A model generated the notes under the pieces. That model searched no databases. It saw only the letters and a program-made list of their open reading frames with translations, and was not told the origin of the DNA. The position numbers and the translations under genes are program-made. Below, piece after piece: positions 39,209-50,074 of a DNA stretch of 64,000 bases (its first letter is position 1; every line of letters begins with the position of its first letter). Source of the DNA: Zymoseptoria tritici IPO323 (lineage: Eukaryota; Ascomycota; Dothideomycetes; Mycosphaerellales; Mycosphaerellaceae); NCBI RefSeq assembly GCF_000219625.1, contig NC_018212.1, positions 2,126,501 to 2,190,500 of the forward strand, in the 5' to 3' direction.

Positions 39209-39801
39209 CGTCGCTGTGATGATGCTGCGTTTTGGTTGCGGTGGTGTGATGCGAGGCAATGAAGAGGGTGATTTGAAGTGGACTTGTTGTTTGGGTTGCA
39301 ATTCACGGAACATGAGCTGACGTCAACCGACTTCCCCACGTCACGCCCTGCTACATGCGATTCGCGCGCAGAAGGTGGGCAATGGCTCTACATCTACACA
39401 AGATGATTCTGTCATATATAGCAAGAGGAAAGATAGCAAGTAGTGTCGAGGCAGTTTGGACGAGCATGAGCTCTCCCTTGGCCGGATATTTTCAACAGTA
39501 TGCGATGGGGACAGAATTGAAAACTGCTCTGTTTCCGTATGTAGCAAAACAGAGGTCGCGGCAATAATGACCCCGATCGCCTAGTAGCAGGCAAGTGCAA
39601 GACAGAGACTCCAACCAAGAGCAAATCAGAAACATCAGCAATCATGCCGCCTTTCAAAGAACAAATATTTCCGCATCCTGTAGGCTTTCTTTCGTAGCAC
39701 GAGACCAAGCTCCCATGACCTCTCAACCCAAATTCAGTAGTACTGAATGTCGTCGCGGGCCTCTCACGCATCGGAGTCTTCGTCTGCCATCAGTTGCATG
39801 A
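39209..39801. other. Intergenic, no gene seen
   Basis: About 590 bp between the 5' end of the gene at 38117-39208 and the F-box relic at 39802. Nothing recognisable. Confidence 0.4.
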
Positions 39802-39983
39802 TTAGATGGAAGTCCCATCGTCCGGGCCGGAGCTTGTATCAACAGACGGAGCATTCGGATCCAGCACCTCGTAGCTGTCCCTCAACCTCACGAACAAGAA
39901 TCCGTTCTTTGGTGCTCTGTTGATATCGCTTCCCACCAGATTGGCCGCCTGTCATCGCCATGTGTTTGATCTTGACCCCTCCC
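39802..39983 (-). pseudogene. Remnant of an F-box-family C-terminus
   Basis: On the minus strand EGGVKIKHM (from 39983) is followed, after a frame change, by FLFVRLRDSYEVLDPNAP and a stop at 39802-39804. These correspond to the GG(I/V)KVKDLV and LRDGYEVVD motifs of the class-2 genes. The intervening residues and everything upstream are lost or unrecognisable. A fourth-generation relic of the tandem array. Confidence 0.6.
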
Positions 39984-40666
39984 TCGTGTAAGGAACGGCT
40001 TTGCAACCTTCAAGTTGAGCATCCGTCGATGAGGGAGAGAATGCTGCCCGTGCGCAGCTACGAATGCAAGAAACAGTAGCACGGTATGTGGGTTTCAAGC
40101 GTCTAAGACCGGGCACGGGTTTGAGGGTCGTCGACCTGTCACTGTAATCTATAAAGAACAAACATCCCGTGGGACATACGAAATTGCCTTCTAGCTGAGT
40201 CTTCACGATGGAGGGCGATGAAGATCATGTTGATAAGTACTGTATTGTAAAAGTATCGGCTCACTAACGCCAACAACAATGAAAGCAAGTTGCAACCGAA
40301 CGTAACAGCAGGCCAGCAACAAAGAGCAGACCGAACGCATCAGCAGTCCCCACGCCTGCCAAACGAACATTTCCCTCCGGCTGCAATACCCAGGTCGTTC
40401 TCGAGGACCATCGGCCAAACCTTGCAGAGGTCCCAAAGCAAGAGCGTCAGTGGTCGGTCGAGCCTGTTTTCTGCAGCCCATCCTCATTCGTAACAACACA
40501 TCGTGTCGTCCAATGCGGCACCGGGAACTGAATCCTACCCGTCTTGAGCATCCGCGGTGTCGGTTCCTGATCCGAACGCAGGCTGCGTCGCGAATGGCTC
40601 CTTCAACTTCTTCGCGGAGCTCTCCTCTTGCTCTTTACTGTCCTTACCGCGCTTGTGCGTCTCCTC
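39984..40666. other. Intergenic, no gene seen
   Basis: May include further unrecognisable sequence of the relic at 39802. No intact frame supported. Confidence 0.4.
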
Positions 40667-41828
40667 TCACAAGCGTACGGCATCGACCGCCGGAGGCGGA
40701 CGTGCAACTCCCATATCCATCACCTCGTACCCGTCTCTCAGCATCACAAACACATCCGAGCCCCTGAACGAATCCTTGAAGTCGGCGATCCTCTCTGGCT
40801 TCTCCCTCATCTGGCTCCGCAAACTCTGCACGACATCCTTGATCTTGATTCCTTCCGCACCATCTTCCGCTCTGAGATCCCAAGTACTACGCACACCCTG
40901 GCAAGTCATGCTGCCTCCCTGTTTGTACCACTAGAGCCCAAGCTTGATGTAAGTCATCGGAGGCTGCGTGATGAACATTTCACCGAGAGCCGGCGAGGAG
41001 AGGGAGCTCTTAACTTTGCGCCACTTCTTCTGGTTGGGATTGTTGATTCGAATGGTTTGTGTTTCGCTGTAGTCGTTTTCGTACAATTGCCGGAAGAAGA
41101 AGGAATTCATGCGGACGAGGCGATCTGTTCTGGCGATTCCTTTGTGGCCTCCGTTCTCGGCTAGACTCAACGGCGGACGCAAAGCCATGACTGGATCGCG
41201 AGGAATGGCCTTGCCGATGATGGGCTTGGTTTGTGGTGCCAAAAAGAGACGACGCTGCAGTGTGATAGACCCCCCAATGGTGGCGTTGAACTTTTGCGAG
41301 ACGCGTAAGCAGCGGAGCATGTCCTTTTTCGACAGATGGATGAGAAATTGCTCGCAGATCTCCGTGGTTTCCAGGGTCTTGCCGCAGTTTGGGGTGTTGA
41401 CTGGAAGTGTTTGCATGTTCAGGTCTTCTTCTTGGTCGGAGTCTCCCCCGTCGGAATCCTCTTCATCCGGGTACTCCTCGTCGGAAGACTTCTCGGCGAA
41501 GGACTCCGCATCCGAGCCGTACGCTTCTACATTGATTTTAGAACTGGACATAGCGCATGCGGCGGGAGTTGGACGAGTCTCAGTCAGGTCCATGGCGGAG
41601 GAGCTGGTTGCCGGGTGTTTTCGAGTGGCCATCACCGTCTGAATCATTGTTATTAGTCGGCAATCAAAGCTGAACAGATCGCTCGGGACGCCATACCATG
41701 TTGTCTCCATTTTTAGGTTCGACGGCATTCGCAGTTGCAGTTCCTTGGTCTAGCGCAACTGCTAGAGCTTGGGAAACATTCGTGTCGGTGTCCGCACTGC
41801 GCCTGGGGCGAAGATTGTACCGCGCCAT
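40667..41828 (-). pseudogene. F-box protein, class 2, interrupted by one stop codon
   Basis: Exon 1, 41828-41697, begins MARYNLRPRRS. A 58-bp intron (41696-41639, GTATGG..CAG) leads to exon 2, with an acidic Glu/Asp/Ser-rich stretch, an F-box (KTLETTEICEQFLIHL, DMLRCLRVSQKFNATI, ITLQRRLFLAP), 'HKGIARTDRLVRMNSFFF' and GEMFITQPPMTYIKLGL. Then TAG at 40931-40933. The same frame continues with WYKQGGSM ... EGIKIKDVVQSL and VMLRDGYEVMDMG to TGA at 40667. By alignment with the gene at 38117 (LAFGWW) the TAG most likely replaced a TGG. Truncated product possible. Confidence 0.7.
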
Positions 41829-42069
41829 CGTTGGTTCGATCGCGTTGGCGTTGTTGTCGAATTGGTGTTGAGGAGAGGAAAGAAGAGGAGAAGAAGAAGA
41901 TATTGATGTGAAGTCATAGGCGTGCAAGCGTCTCACAATTCACCAGCACCGGAGCTCAGTCCGGGCTCGTTGCTTTCCAGCTCACACTGCCCGACTCTCG
42001 ACACTTTACTTCTTTCCGACCATCATCTCGACTTTGACGTCAACATCGACGACAAGCGACATACGTACG
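41829..42069. promoter_or_regulatory. Divergent promoter region
   Basis: 241 bp between head-to-head class-2 genes whose products both start MA(R/G)YNLRPRR, so the pair probably arose by inverted duplication. Confidence 0.45.
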
Positions 42070-43077
42070 ATGGCAGGATACAACCTTCGCCCTAGGCGCA
42101 AGGTCGGCCATGCTGAACAAGATATAACAACTGCGCAAGGAAAAGGTGCTGTGCAAGTCGATCCCCCGGAAGAAGAAGCTGCAACGGTCGTGAAAGTCAT
42201 GAACCGCGACGAGGGCGACAACAACGACAACAAAGTACGATGGCTTCGATCCTTCTCGAGATAGAGTGCGCCAACTGACAGCACTCCGCAGTCCGATACC
42301 AACCTTCACCACGCTCCGTCCAAAGTCACAACATCGCCTACCGCACCTCTCGTCGAGGGCAACACGACGACCAAGCCAGCATCAGGCAACAAGACGACAC
42401 GCAAGACACCCTCAAAGAAGAAGAAGACTGCTCAGCCACATCCTCGCGCGCGTACGCCTCACTGCGACAACTTCCTCTCCATTCCCGAGATGCGCGAGCT
42501 CATCCTCTTGGAACTGGACGAACATTCCATCCTCACCTGCATGCGCATCTCTCGCTCCTTCGAGGCCACGGTCCGTAGCTCAATCAAGCTCCAGCGCCGC
42601 CTTTTCCTCGCTCCCGACAACTCCATCTCTCCACTCTTCATCAACCCCATGGTCTTCCACGCCACCCGCCCAACCGACCTCATGTCCCTCGCCCTCCTCA
42701 AATCCGACCCAAACAAACACTTCCACCTCAAAAGAAAGATCGAAGTGAACATCGAACGTGGAAATTCTCGCCTAGGCTCCGCGGCCGAGATGTTCGTCAC
42801 TCAACCCCCCGTCAACAAGATCAGGGTAGAAGTCAGTTACTGGGACACCAACTTTCTCGAGCCGATGCTCAGTGGAGGCAGTTCCGGGACTTTGGAGCTA
42901 CCTGACGGCGAAGGCATCAAGATGAAGGATCTCGTCGTCTTTGCGAAGTCGAAGTTGGCGGAGGGGGCGGAATTTCTGCGGAGGAAGCCGATTTTTGGGG
43001 TAATGGGACCGTGGACTGGGCCGGAGTTCAGACTTCGCGTTGAGACGAAGGATGGGCAGCTTGTTATGAAGCGGTGA
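42070..43077 (+). CDS. F-box protein, class 2, two exons, MAGYNLRPR N-terminus
   Basis: Exons 42070-42234 and 42292-43077 with a 57-bp phase-0 intron (GTACGA donor, CTGAC branch site, GCAG acceptor); 316 aa. It starts MAGYNLRPRRKVG. Exon 2 adds a Lys-rich segment (KTPSKKKKTAQP), then the F-box at about 115-162 (NFLSIPEMRELILLEL, SILTCMRISRSFEATV, IKLQRRLFLAPD). The C-terminal module: AEMFVTQPPVNKIRVEVSYW, EGIKMKDLVVFAKSKL and a diverged FRLRVETKDGQLV end. Earlier in-frame ATG at 42034 is possible. Predicted SCF substrate receptor. Confidence 0.74.
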
Positions 43078-43651
43078 GGAGATTGTGGTCGCTGTCACGG
43101 TCTAGTGCTGGGAAGGCGGATGCTTTGTGATGTCAGTCTGGAGCCTCATCGGGATTGAACTGCGGGAACAGGCTTGGAAGCACACGGCAGTTGAGAAAGA
43201 GTGCCGCAAACTTGACTGGAATTGTCGCAAATGCTGCGGGTACCACGTCTTAGATCATACGGCTCGAACATGGACTGCAAAGCCTGGAAAAGCTCAGTAG
43301 CTCAGTCGAATGCATTCTGAATTTCTGGAATACATCCTGCCTCACATTCTGGCCAGCTTTTTGGGTCGCCTTGGACCGAGAGAGACTTCTGACGCACGAG
43401 TCAAGATGGCAAGGCTGGGTGCAAGGCTGCGATGCGATACGAGGAAGGAGAAGAGATTACGAGGAGCGTGTCATATCAGCTCAGCAACTAGCATCGCCTT
43501 CGATCTCTATCGCCATTATGCTCTCTCGTAGCCTCCGCATCGTGACTCCGCTGCCCCACCACCGATTAGCACAGTAATTGCCATTGCCTTCGGAACCAGA
43601 TCTCCGCCCAACACTCCTCCACTCACCACCGCCCACCACCACCCGACCCCA
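43078..43651. other. Intergenic between convergent genes, no gene seen
   Basis: About 570 bp between convergent F-box genes; holds their 3' ends. Nothing recognisable. Confidence 0.4.
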
Positions 43652-44537
43652 TCAATCCTCATCAACAACCTCGAACCCATTCCTTAACCTCACAAACCCC
43701 CTCCCCTCCTCCAAGCTCTTCTCCCACTTCTCCCTATCGTAGACCCCCACTTCTCTCAGAACACACTTCACAACATCCTTTACCTTGACTCCCCCCTCGA
43801 TCGCCAGCCTCCACTCCTTTCGCCTATTCCTCAACGGCAAATCTCCAGGTTCATACCACCGAAATCCAACCCACACGACGCTGATCGGCGGTTGCGTGAT
43901 GTACATCTCCCCCAAACAACCAAGACCGGTGTGCAAAGGTCCGGCCTCGTGGAAGAACCGGCGGAGGGAAGGGAGGAGGAAGATCATCTGTTCTTTCGAC
44001 TTCGAAACCTCCGGCAGAGGCGAGAAAACACTCGGATTCGGCCGTGCGAGGCGGTCCGTCTCTGCTATACCATCACGACCGCCGTTGTATCGGGAGGCCT
44101 CGTTGCCTTCTGCACGCCAGGCGGGGTCCCGTTTGACGGCTTTGCCGGTGATGATGCTGTGGTCGGGGAGGACAAAGAGTTGCCGTTGTAGGGCTTTCGA
44201 GTGCTTGATGTTGTCGTGGAAGAGGGGGCTGACGAGGCGGAGGCGGGCGAGTTCGTGGTGCGGGAGGAGGGGGATGATGTGCGAGTCGAGGAGCTCGGGG
44301 AGGGCGAAGACGGCGGCGCAGGCGGAGGATTGGGGAGGGGGAGGCTGGGAGGGTGGGTTAACGGGTGGGGCTGGGAGCTTCGTGGTTGGGGTGGCTTACT
44401 GTGGCATTGACACCCTCGTCGGTGGCATCGTCGCTGGTGCTGGAGGCGGATGAGTCGACTGCTAGGGCGGAGGAGGACGTCGGAGGAGAGGACATCATGC
44501 GGAGAGGGCGGCGGTTGTCTTCGAAGTGGACAAGCAT
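43652..44537 (-). CDS. F-box protein, class 2, two exons
   Basis: Exon 1 is 44537-44400 (MLVHFEDNRRPLRMM...) and exon 2 is 44344-43652, separated by a 55-bp phase-0 intron (GTAAGC donor, GTTAAC branch-like site, CCAG acceptor); 276 aa. Exon 2 opens PPPPQSSACAAVFALPELLD, the same position used in the neighbouring genes. The F-box is at about 57-104 (ELARLRLVSPLFHDNI, KALQRQLFVLPD). Then 'GGRDGIAETDRLARPNPSVF', GEMYITQPPISVVWVGFRWY, EGGVKVKDVVKCVL and VRLRNGFEVVDED. The start is the most plausible of several ATGs (44498 is another). Confidence 0.72.
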
Positions 44538-44742
44538 GGCTGTGCTGTTGAAGGAGGTGTGGTTGTCGAAGTCGATGTGTCGAGGAAGCGAGAGAAATCG
44601 GCAACGAATGATCTGTGCGGATAGGGAATTCATGGGTAAGCCGGAGCCGTGTCCGATTCGTCCCAATCGCTATTCCAAAGCCACTTTCCGACATCATCTT
44701 CAACCAAGAACATCTTCGGCATTTGTGTCTCTCTGGCCGAAA
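44538..44742. promoter_or_regulatory. Divergent promoter region
   Basis: 205 bp between start codons of two head-to-head class-2 F-box genes. Confidence 0.45.
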
Positions 44743-45656
44743 ATGAACGATACTCCGGCGCCGTCGTCGACAAGCCGCTCGGCGAAGATGCGCAACGATT
44801 CGCAAGTCTTCGAAGCGCCCGTTAGCGCCAGCAGAGACATCATCTCTGGCTCCAACAAGGCCAAATACGACCTCGCTTCCAGCAAGAACCTTTCGAAAAA
44901 GTCTCGCAGGCCCTTCAAGCGTACTGTGAGTTGTGAATTCCAAACATCATGAACCAAGCCCGCAGCTGATCACGTTCTTAGCCTCCCCCCCAATCTGCAG
45001 CCTCCCTCAAGTTCTTCTCGACTCCTGAGCTGTGCGAGAAAGCCCTCCACTACCTTCAACCGTGGCACCTCATCAACGCCAAACAAGTCTCCCACGAAAT
45101 CAACAACACAATCATCGGGTCGATCAAGCTGCAGCGGGCACTGTTTCGCAAACCGGACCATCGTCTCGTCACTGGCCAAGCAGTAGAGCGTGACATACCT
45201 GAACGCAATGTCTCTACCCGCGAGTTGAAAGCTATCCGGGCTGCCCGCTCAATCCATCCAGGACCGCTGCTCAGGGCCAATCCGTGGCTGTTCCTCTCCG
45301 CGCGGGGCGTGCGCCCAGCTCAACTCCTGTGCATTTCCAACCTGTTGCGCGAACTCATCCGCAATGGGACCACGGTCGAGCCATTTCTGGGAAACATGTT
45401 CATCACCCAGCCTCCAATCGAGCATGTTGAGGTGGAGTGCTACTATCGTCCTCGTGGTCGGCCGGGAGATGGATCGGCTACAAGTCACTGGAAGTGTGTT
45501 GTTCCGGGAGGGATTAAAGTCGAGAATTTGGTGGAGCACATTCAGAGGAAGCTGCGAGCGTCGGCGGAGGGACTGGAAAAGATCATGGATAGTCCGACGG
45601 CGCATATTATCACTATCGGGCTGAGAGATGGGTATGAGGTCTGCGAGGATCGATGA
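44743..45656 (+). CDS. F-box protein, class 2, two exons
   Basis: Exons 44743-44925 and 44982-45656; 56-bp phase-0 intron (GTGAGT donor, CTGATC, TTAG acceptor); 285 aa. Exon 1 (MNDTPAPSSTSRSAK) is Ser/Lys-rich and ends KKSRRPFKRT. Exon 2 starts PPPQSAASLKFFSTPELCEK. F-box at about 70-117 (ALHYLQPWHLINAKQVSHEI, IKLQRALFRKPD). Then LLRANPWLFL, GNMFITQPPIEHVEVECYY, GGIKVENLVEHIQRKL and ITIGLRDGYEVCED. Intron position and first residues of exon 2 are nearly the same as in the genes at 43652, 46132 and 47511. SCF receptor by family. Confidence 0.77.
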
Positions 45657-46131
45657 CATTATCAAGGTTTGGTACGCGAACTGGAGGGTCAGATGATCAT
45701 GGGAGGAGGGACCCTCAAGGAGTGTGAATTACGGAGTCCACTAAGAGAGACTATATAGCTATGGATCTGGTTTGCTGGACTTTCGCACAGCTGAGCAGGG
45801 AACGCGCTGGCAAGCAGCCGACGTGATCAGGCACAGGAGTTTACGATAGTCGTTGCTCCACGGAGTCCGAGCCAGGCAGTGGGCCGAGCCGATCCACGGT
45901 GGAACGGTAGCCTATCCCTCTTCATCGAGGAGCAGAAGTATACAGATTCTTCACCAGGTTTCAACGTATTCCTCTTAGCAAGGAGACCAAAGTGCGTTCG
46001 GTTGTACCTCGTAGTCCGGCGAGAGTGATTGTCGGTGTCGGGAGAAGCCGCCGCTAGTCCTGCTCCTTCACTGACGATTTTGCGAGCAAGTTGGCGCTGT
46101 CTCCGAAACGACACTTTCCAAACTTGTACGA
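45657..46131. other. Intergenic, no gene seen
   Basis: About 475 bp between two same-strand F-box genes. Confidence 0.4.
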
Positions 46132-47054
46132 ATGTCTGCGATCAATCTCTACCAACCGCACAAGATGTGTCTCAGTTCACCGATCCATGCGCCAGAAGAC
46201 ACGGCCGATATGCGCAAAAGTCCATGCGCTGCGCAGACCTGCAGCAACGAGACTGCACCGGCTGTTATCGATCCGAAGAAGGACAATTCCGACTGCGACT
46301 CCAACATTAAGAACGACCATGGTAACGAACTGGAACCTGTCGTACGTAATCTGTTCAACCGTGCAGAAGGAACAACACAGCTAATCCGTTCCAACAGCCC
46401 CCATCCGCACAATCCGCCGCCTCCCTCGACTTCTTCTCAACCCCGGAACTCCTCGAAATGGCTCTTCTTCTCCTCCCACCTCACGATATCCTCTCCGCAA
46501 CGCGCATCTCCGTCCAGACCAACAAGACGATCGCTGGTTCCTCGAAACTGCAGCGCGCTCTGTTCCGCAAAGCTGATCATAGTCCTATCGTCGGAACGGC
46601 AGTCGTGCGCCCAAATCCGCTAGCCGCCTTTCTCGCTCCCTTTCTTTCCGACCCACAACAGGACAACGCACCCGTTGCTGTTCACGACGGGCTTCTGCTG
46701 CATCCAAACCCATTCGTCTTCGGTCCCACAGACGGCCTCCCCTTCATCGGACAGTTTCGCCTCACCGGCTTCATGGTCGACACGACCAACTCAGGCGTGA
46801 GAGTTCAGCCGTCGCTGGGGGATATGTACATTTCTCGGCCTCCAATCAGTCGCATCAGCGTGGAGCCACGAAGCATGGGAGCGGTCAGGAAACAGTGGGA
46901 GCTACATGTCAAAGGAGGTGTCAAAGTCAAGCACCTGGTGCAGTTCGCTCGACTTGTTAGAGGAGGCGTGGAGGATGGGAAGTGGCCGGGATGGAAGAAG
47001 GTGGCTTTGCAGTTGGGAGATGGGTACGAAGTTGTAGATGAGGCCTGGAAGTGA
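46132..47054 (+). CDS. F-box protein, class 2, two exons
   Basis: Exons 46132-46341 and 46398-47054; 56-bp phase-0 intron (GTACGT donor, GCTAATC branch-like site, ACAG acceptor); 288 aa. Exon 1 (MSAINLYQPHKMCLS) is Cys/Asp/Asn-rich. Exon 2 opens PPSAQSAASLDFFSTPELLE. F-box at about 79-127 (MALLLLPPHDILSATRI, TNKTIAGSSKLQRALFRKAD). Then LLHPNPFVFG, GDMYISRPPISRISVEPR, GGVKVKHLVQFARLV and VALQLGDGYEVVDEAWK. A second ATG at 46165 is possible. Predicted Skp1-binding receptor. Confidence 0.76.
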
Positions 47055-47510
47055 AGCAACTGGGTCGAATGGACGAAGATCATGCACACTCTGAAAGGAA
47101 TGGTGAGCGCTCGGGTGTGTCCTCCGTACAGACCGTGATGAGATAGCGGTACGCGTTCCGACGTGTACAGAGAAGACAAGACAGGCGACTGTATGCATCA
47201 GGTGCACGTAAAAGGCTCGGACTTCGATGCTGCATGTACATGTATTGGAGTGCGATTTCTTTAGTACGACTCACGAATCACCATCATGATCATCCCAGAT
47301 CGGAATTCTCCTCGCTCGGGACATACGAGCATCAAACCATCCTCCGCTCGTAAACTGCAAAGGCCAAATTACACAGAATCACTGCGAATCCTGCGCCTCG
47401 TTGTGTTGGGCACACTCTCGTGGTATTGCAAAGGCATGGGGAAGAGACAAGGTCGTCGCCAACCCTCCTTCCATCGGTAGTCAAATTCCAAAGGCAATGC
47501 CGCCATTCCT
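47055..47510. other. Intergenic between convergent genes, no gene seen
   Basis: About 455 bp holding the 3' ends of two convergent F-box genes. Confidence 0.4.
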
Positions 47511-48371
47511 TCACTCCTCCACAACCTCATCTCCATCCCTCAGCCTCAAGCACACAGCATATTTAGGGTTCCACCTCTCAAACGCCTCCCGAAACTGCGA
47601 CGTATCCTCCGACTTCTCCCTCACAAAGTTTACCAAGTCCTGAACTCGAATCCCGCCAGCAACATCCAACTGCCACGTGACCCTCTGATCCCAACCGTCA
47701 ATGTAGCACTCCACATTGACGCTCTCCACAGGCGGCTGCGTGAGGAACACCTTCGCCAGAGAGCCGAGGTTGGGTCTGACAGCGTTGTACAGCTTCTTCA
47801 TGTGCAGGCAGAGATAGAGGAGCTGATTGTCGTCGCAGCTGCAAGGTGTGGTGAAGGCCAGGGAGTTGATGGCGAGAAAGCGTTCGGGCGGAGGAGGCGT
47901 GTAGACTGGAATATTGTTGCGGTAGTTTTGATGGAAATAGTAAGAGTCGCGTCTCAGCTTGCGCTTGACAGCCGTTCCGGTAACTGTGCGGAGGTCTGGT
48001 TTGTAGAAGAGAGCGATCTGAAGCTTGCTCGAACCTTGGATCGTGTTCTCGACGTCCTTGAAGACCTGAGCGGCCTGGAGAATGCTCTTTGGGTGGCGGA
48101 GGAAGAGGAGCATGCGCTCGCACAGCTCTGGCGTGGCGAAGAACTTCGAGAGCGCGGGAGGGCGGGAAGCGGAGCCCTGAAGGCGGTGTTAGTATCAAGA
48201 CTGTACTGATCTCTACCCAGACTTGCGCACCTTCGCGGGACTCCTGCCGGTCATCTCCTTGTGCTCATCGACGCCGCTGACTTCGCCGCCGGGCGCTACT
48301 TCGTTTTGAATGATATTGCTGTTGTTGGCATAGCCGTTCATGGCTTCTGCAATCGGGCTGGCAAAAAGCAT
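47511..48371 (-). CDS. F-box protein, class 2, two exons
   Basis: Exons 48371-48231 and 48176-47511; 54-bp phase-0 intron (GTGCGC donor, ACTAAC branch site, TCAG acceptor); 268 aa. The start is either MLFASPIAEA at 48371 or the in-frame ATG ten codons later (48341). Exon 2 opens GSASRPPALSKFFATPELCE. F-box about 57-106 (RMLLFLRHPKSILQAAQVFK, SKLQIALFYKPD). Then LAINSLAFTTP, AKVFLTQPPVESVNVECYI, GGIRVQDLVNFVREK and VCLRLRDGDEVVEE. The DGDEVV replaces the usual DGYEVV. Head to head with the gene at 48567. Confidence 0.75.
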
Positions 48372-48566
48372 CTCCCTAGACACTTTCGTTCACGTCGGAG
48401 GGGGATCGTCTGGAGGAGAACGAAGAAGATGTGAGGAAGATGTGAAGAGGTCACATCTAGCGCCGGAAAATCGTCGGGCCGCTGAACTTCGCGGCCGTGA
48501 CTTCCTCCCGACTTCTCTTGCTCAAAATCTCTTCTTCCGTGGGACAGATCTACGATCACACCGACA
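48372..48566. promoter_or_regulatory. Divergent promoter region
   Basis: 195 bp between the start codons of head-to-head class-2 F-box genes; shortest of the divergent intervals. Confidence 0.45.
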
Positions 48567-49436
48567 ATGACAGCACAGAAGATCATCGCCGGGTTACGCA
48601 CCATTCCACCGGAAGCGTCGTTCGTCAACGACCACGAAGCCATCATGACTCCGTCAGCAATGGACAACGTAGGCGAACGTGATTTGAGCGTAGAGATGGT
48701 TTGAACATACCCGAGCTGATTGCATACGAGCATTATACTGACCACACTCCAGAATGCGCCAGTCCAACCGACCGCAGCGGCCAGATTCTTCGAGACGCCA
48801 GAGATGTGCGAGCGCATGCTCCTGTACCTCGAACCTATGGATGTGCTCCACGCTCAGCAGGCTTCGGTCATTATCAACAACACCATCCGCGGCTCGGTCA
48901 AGCTTCAGCGCGCTCTCTTCTACAGTCCCGACCAGGAAATCACAGCCGACCATCAAACCCTTCGCAGATTCACGTACGTGTTTCGTCCCAACAATGGAGA
49001 ACGCGTCGACGTGGTCGATGAGTCCAAGCGCCTTCCACGTGCCAATCCATTCATCTTCGAGAAGCCGGATGTCCTACAGTTTCAGCCGGAGACTTTCCAC
49101 TTGCAACCACGCATCGAGAGGGTCATCGACTCTTCATCTTCAGACCTGCAGTCGCTTGCAGGAATGTTCCTCACCCAGCCGCCTGTTACAAGCATTCAGG
49201 TTGAGTGCCGTTTCTTTCACGCATCACCCTTGGGCTTGAAGTTGGCTCGCGAATGGCCACTGTACGTTGCGGACGGTATCAAGGTCGAAGATCTCGTTGC
49301 ATGCGCGCGAGAGGCATTGGCAAAGCATTATGCTGAGACGCCATGGACGAAGGATGTTTGGCATACGGTGAATGTCAAGGTGGGAGACCCAGACGATGAC
49401 GACAAGTGTTATTGGCGAGTTGTCGGTGGCCGGTGA
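48567..49436 (+). CDS. F-box protein, class 2, two exons
   Basis: Exon 1 from 48567 (MTAQKIIAGLRTIPP) to about 48698 and exon 2 48753-49436; about 271 aa. The acceptor (CTGAC..CCAG, ending 48752) is clear. The donor could be GTTTGA at 48699 (54-bp intron, the usual size) or GTAGAG at 48690, both phase 0. Exon 2 opens NAPVQPTAAARFFETPEMCE. F-box about 55-103 (LEPMDVLHAQQASVIINNTI, VKLQRALFYSPD). Then LPRANPFIFE, AGMFLTQPPVTSIQVECRF, DGIKVEDLVACARE and VNVKVGDPDD; the DGYEVV end is replaced by an Asp-rich segment. Confidence 0.72.
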
Positions 49437-50074
49437 CGGGAGAGAGTACGATTCAACGGAACTAGCAACTTGCCATCCGAAAGACGGCATCGACCGTGCC
49501 TTTTGATGGACTACCCAGCGGTCACGATGAGCTAAGGTGCTCGAGGCATCAGGACAGAAGAGGAAGACGGAGGCCAGCGGTATTGGTCGTGGGAGTTGCT
49601 ACGGTCGCAAGGTTAGTCTGAGGCGAGAAAAAGGCATGGGAGAATGCGATTGGGCGGCATTGTAATGTCAGCGACCACGTGAACCATCCTGGTCTGCAAA
49701 GGGGCTCAGGCAAAATTACAGAGGTAATTAGTTGAAATAGCGTTCAATGCACCAGATTTGCGAATCATATTCCATGATGTCGTAATGCCCGAGTCAAAGA
49801 GCGACTGTAATGAGGAAAGCTGGGTGAAGGGCGTCGACGGTCGTGAGAATGTCTTAACGTGCGTGATGAAGGGAATATCAAGTAGAATCGCCATTTAATT
49901 GGATCTCAGGTAGTACACAAGTAGTACGACAGAAAAAGGCCACGTCAGAACGCCATACGTCCATGGAACCATAAACCGCTGCCCTCGATGCTCCCAGATC
50001 CCCAACGACACTGCACCTCTCGATCGCTGCCCATACCTATCAATCATGAGCCTCGTTCCTTCCCCACCAACCCC
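49437..50074. other. Intergenic, no gene seen
   Basis: About 640 bp between convergent F-box loci. No recognisable feature. Confidence 0.4.
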
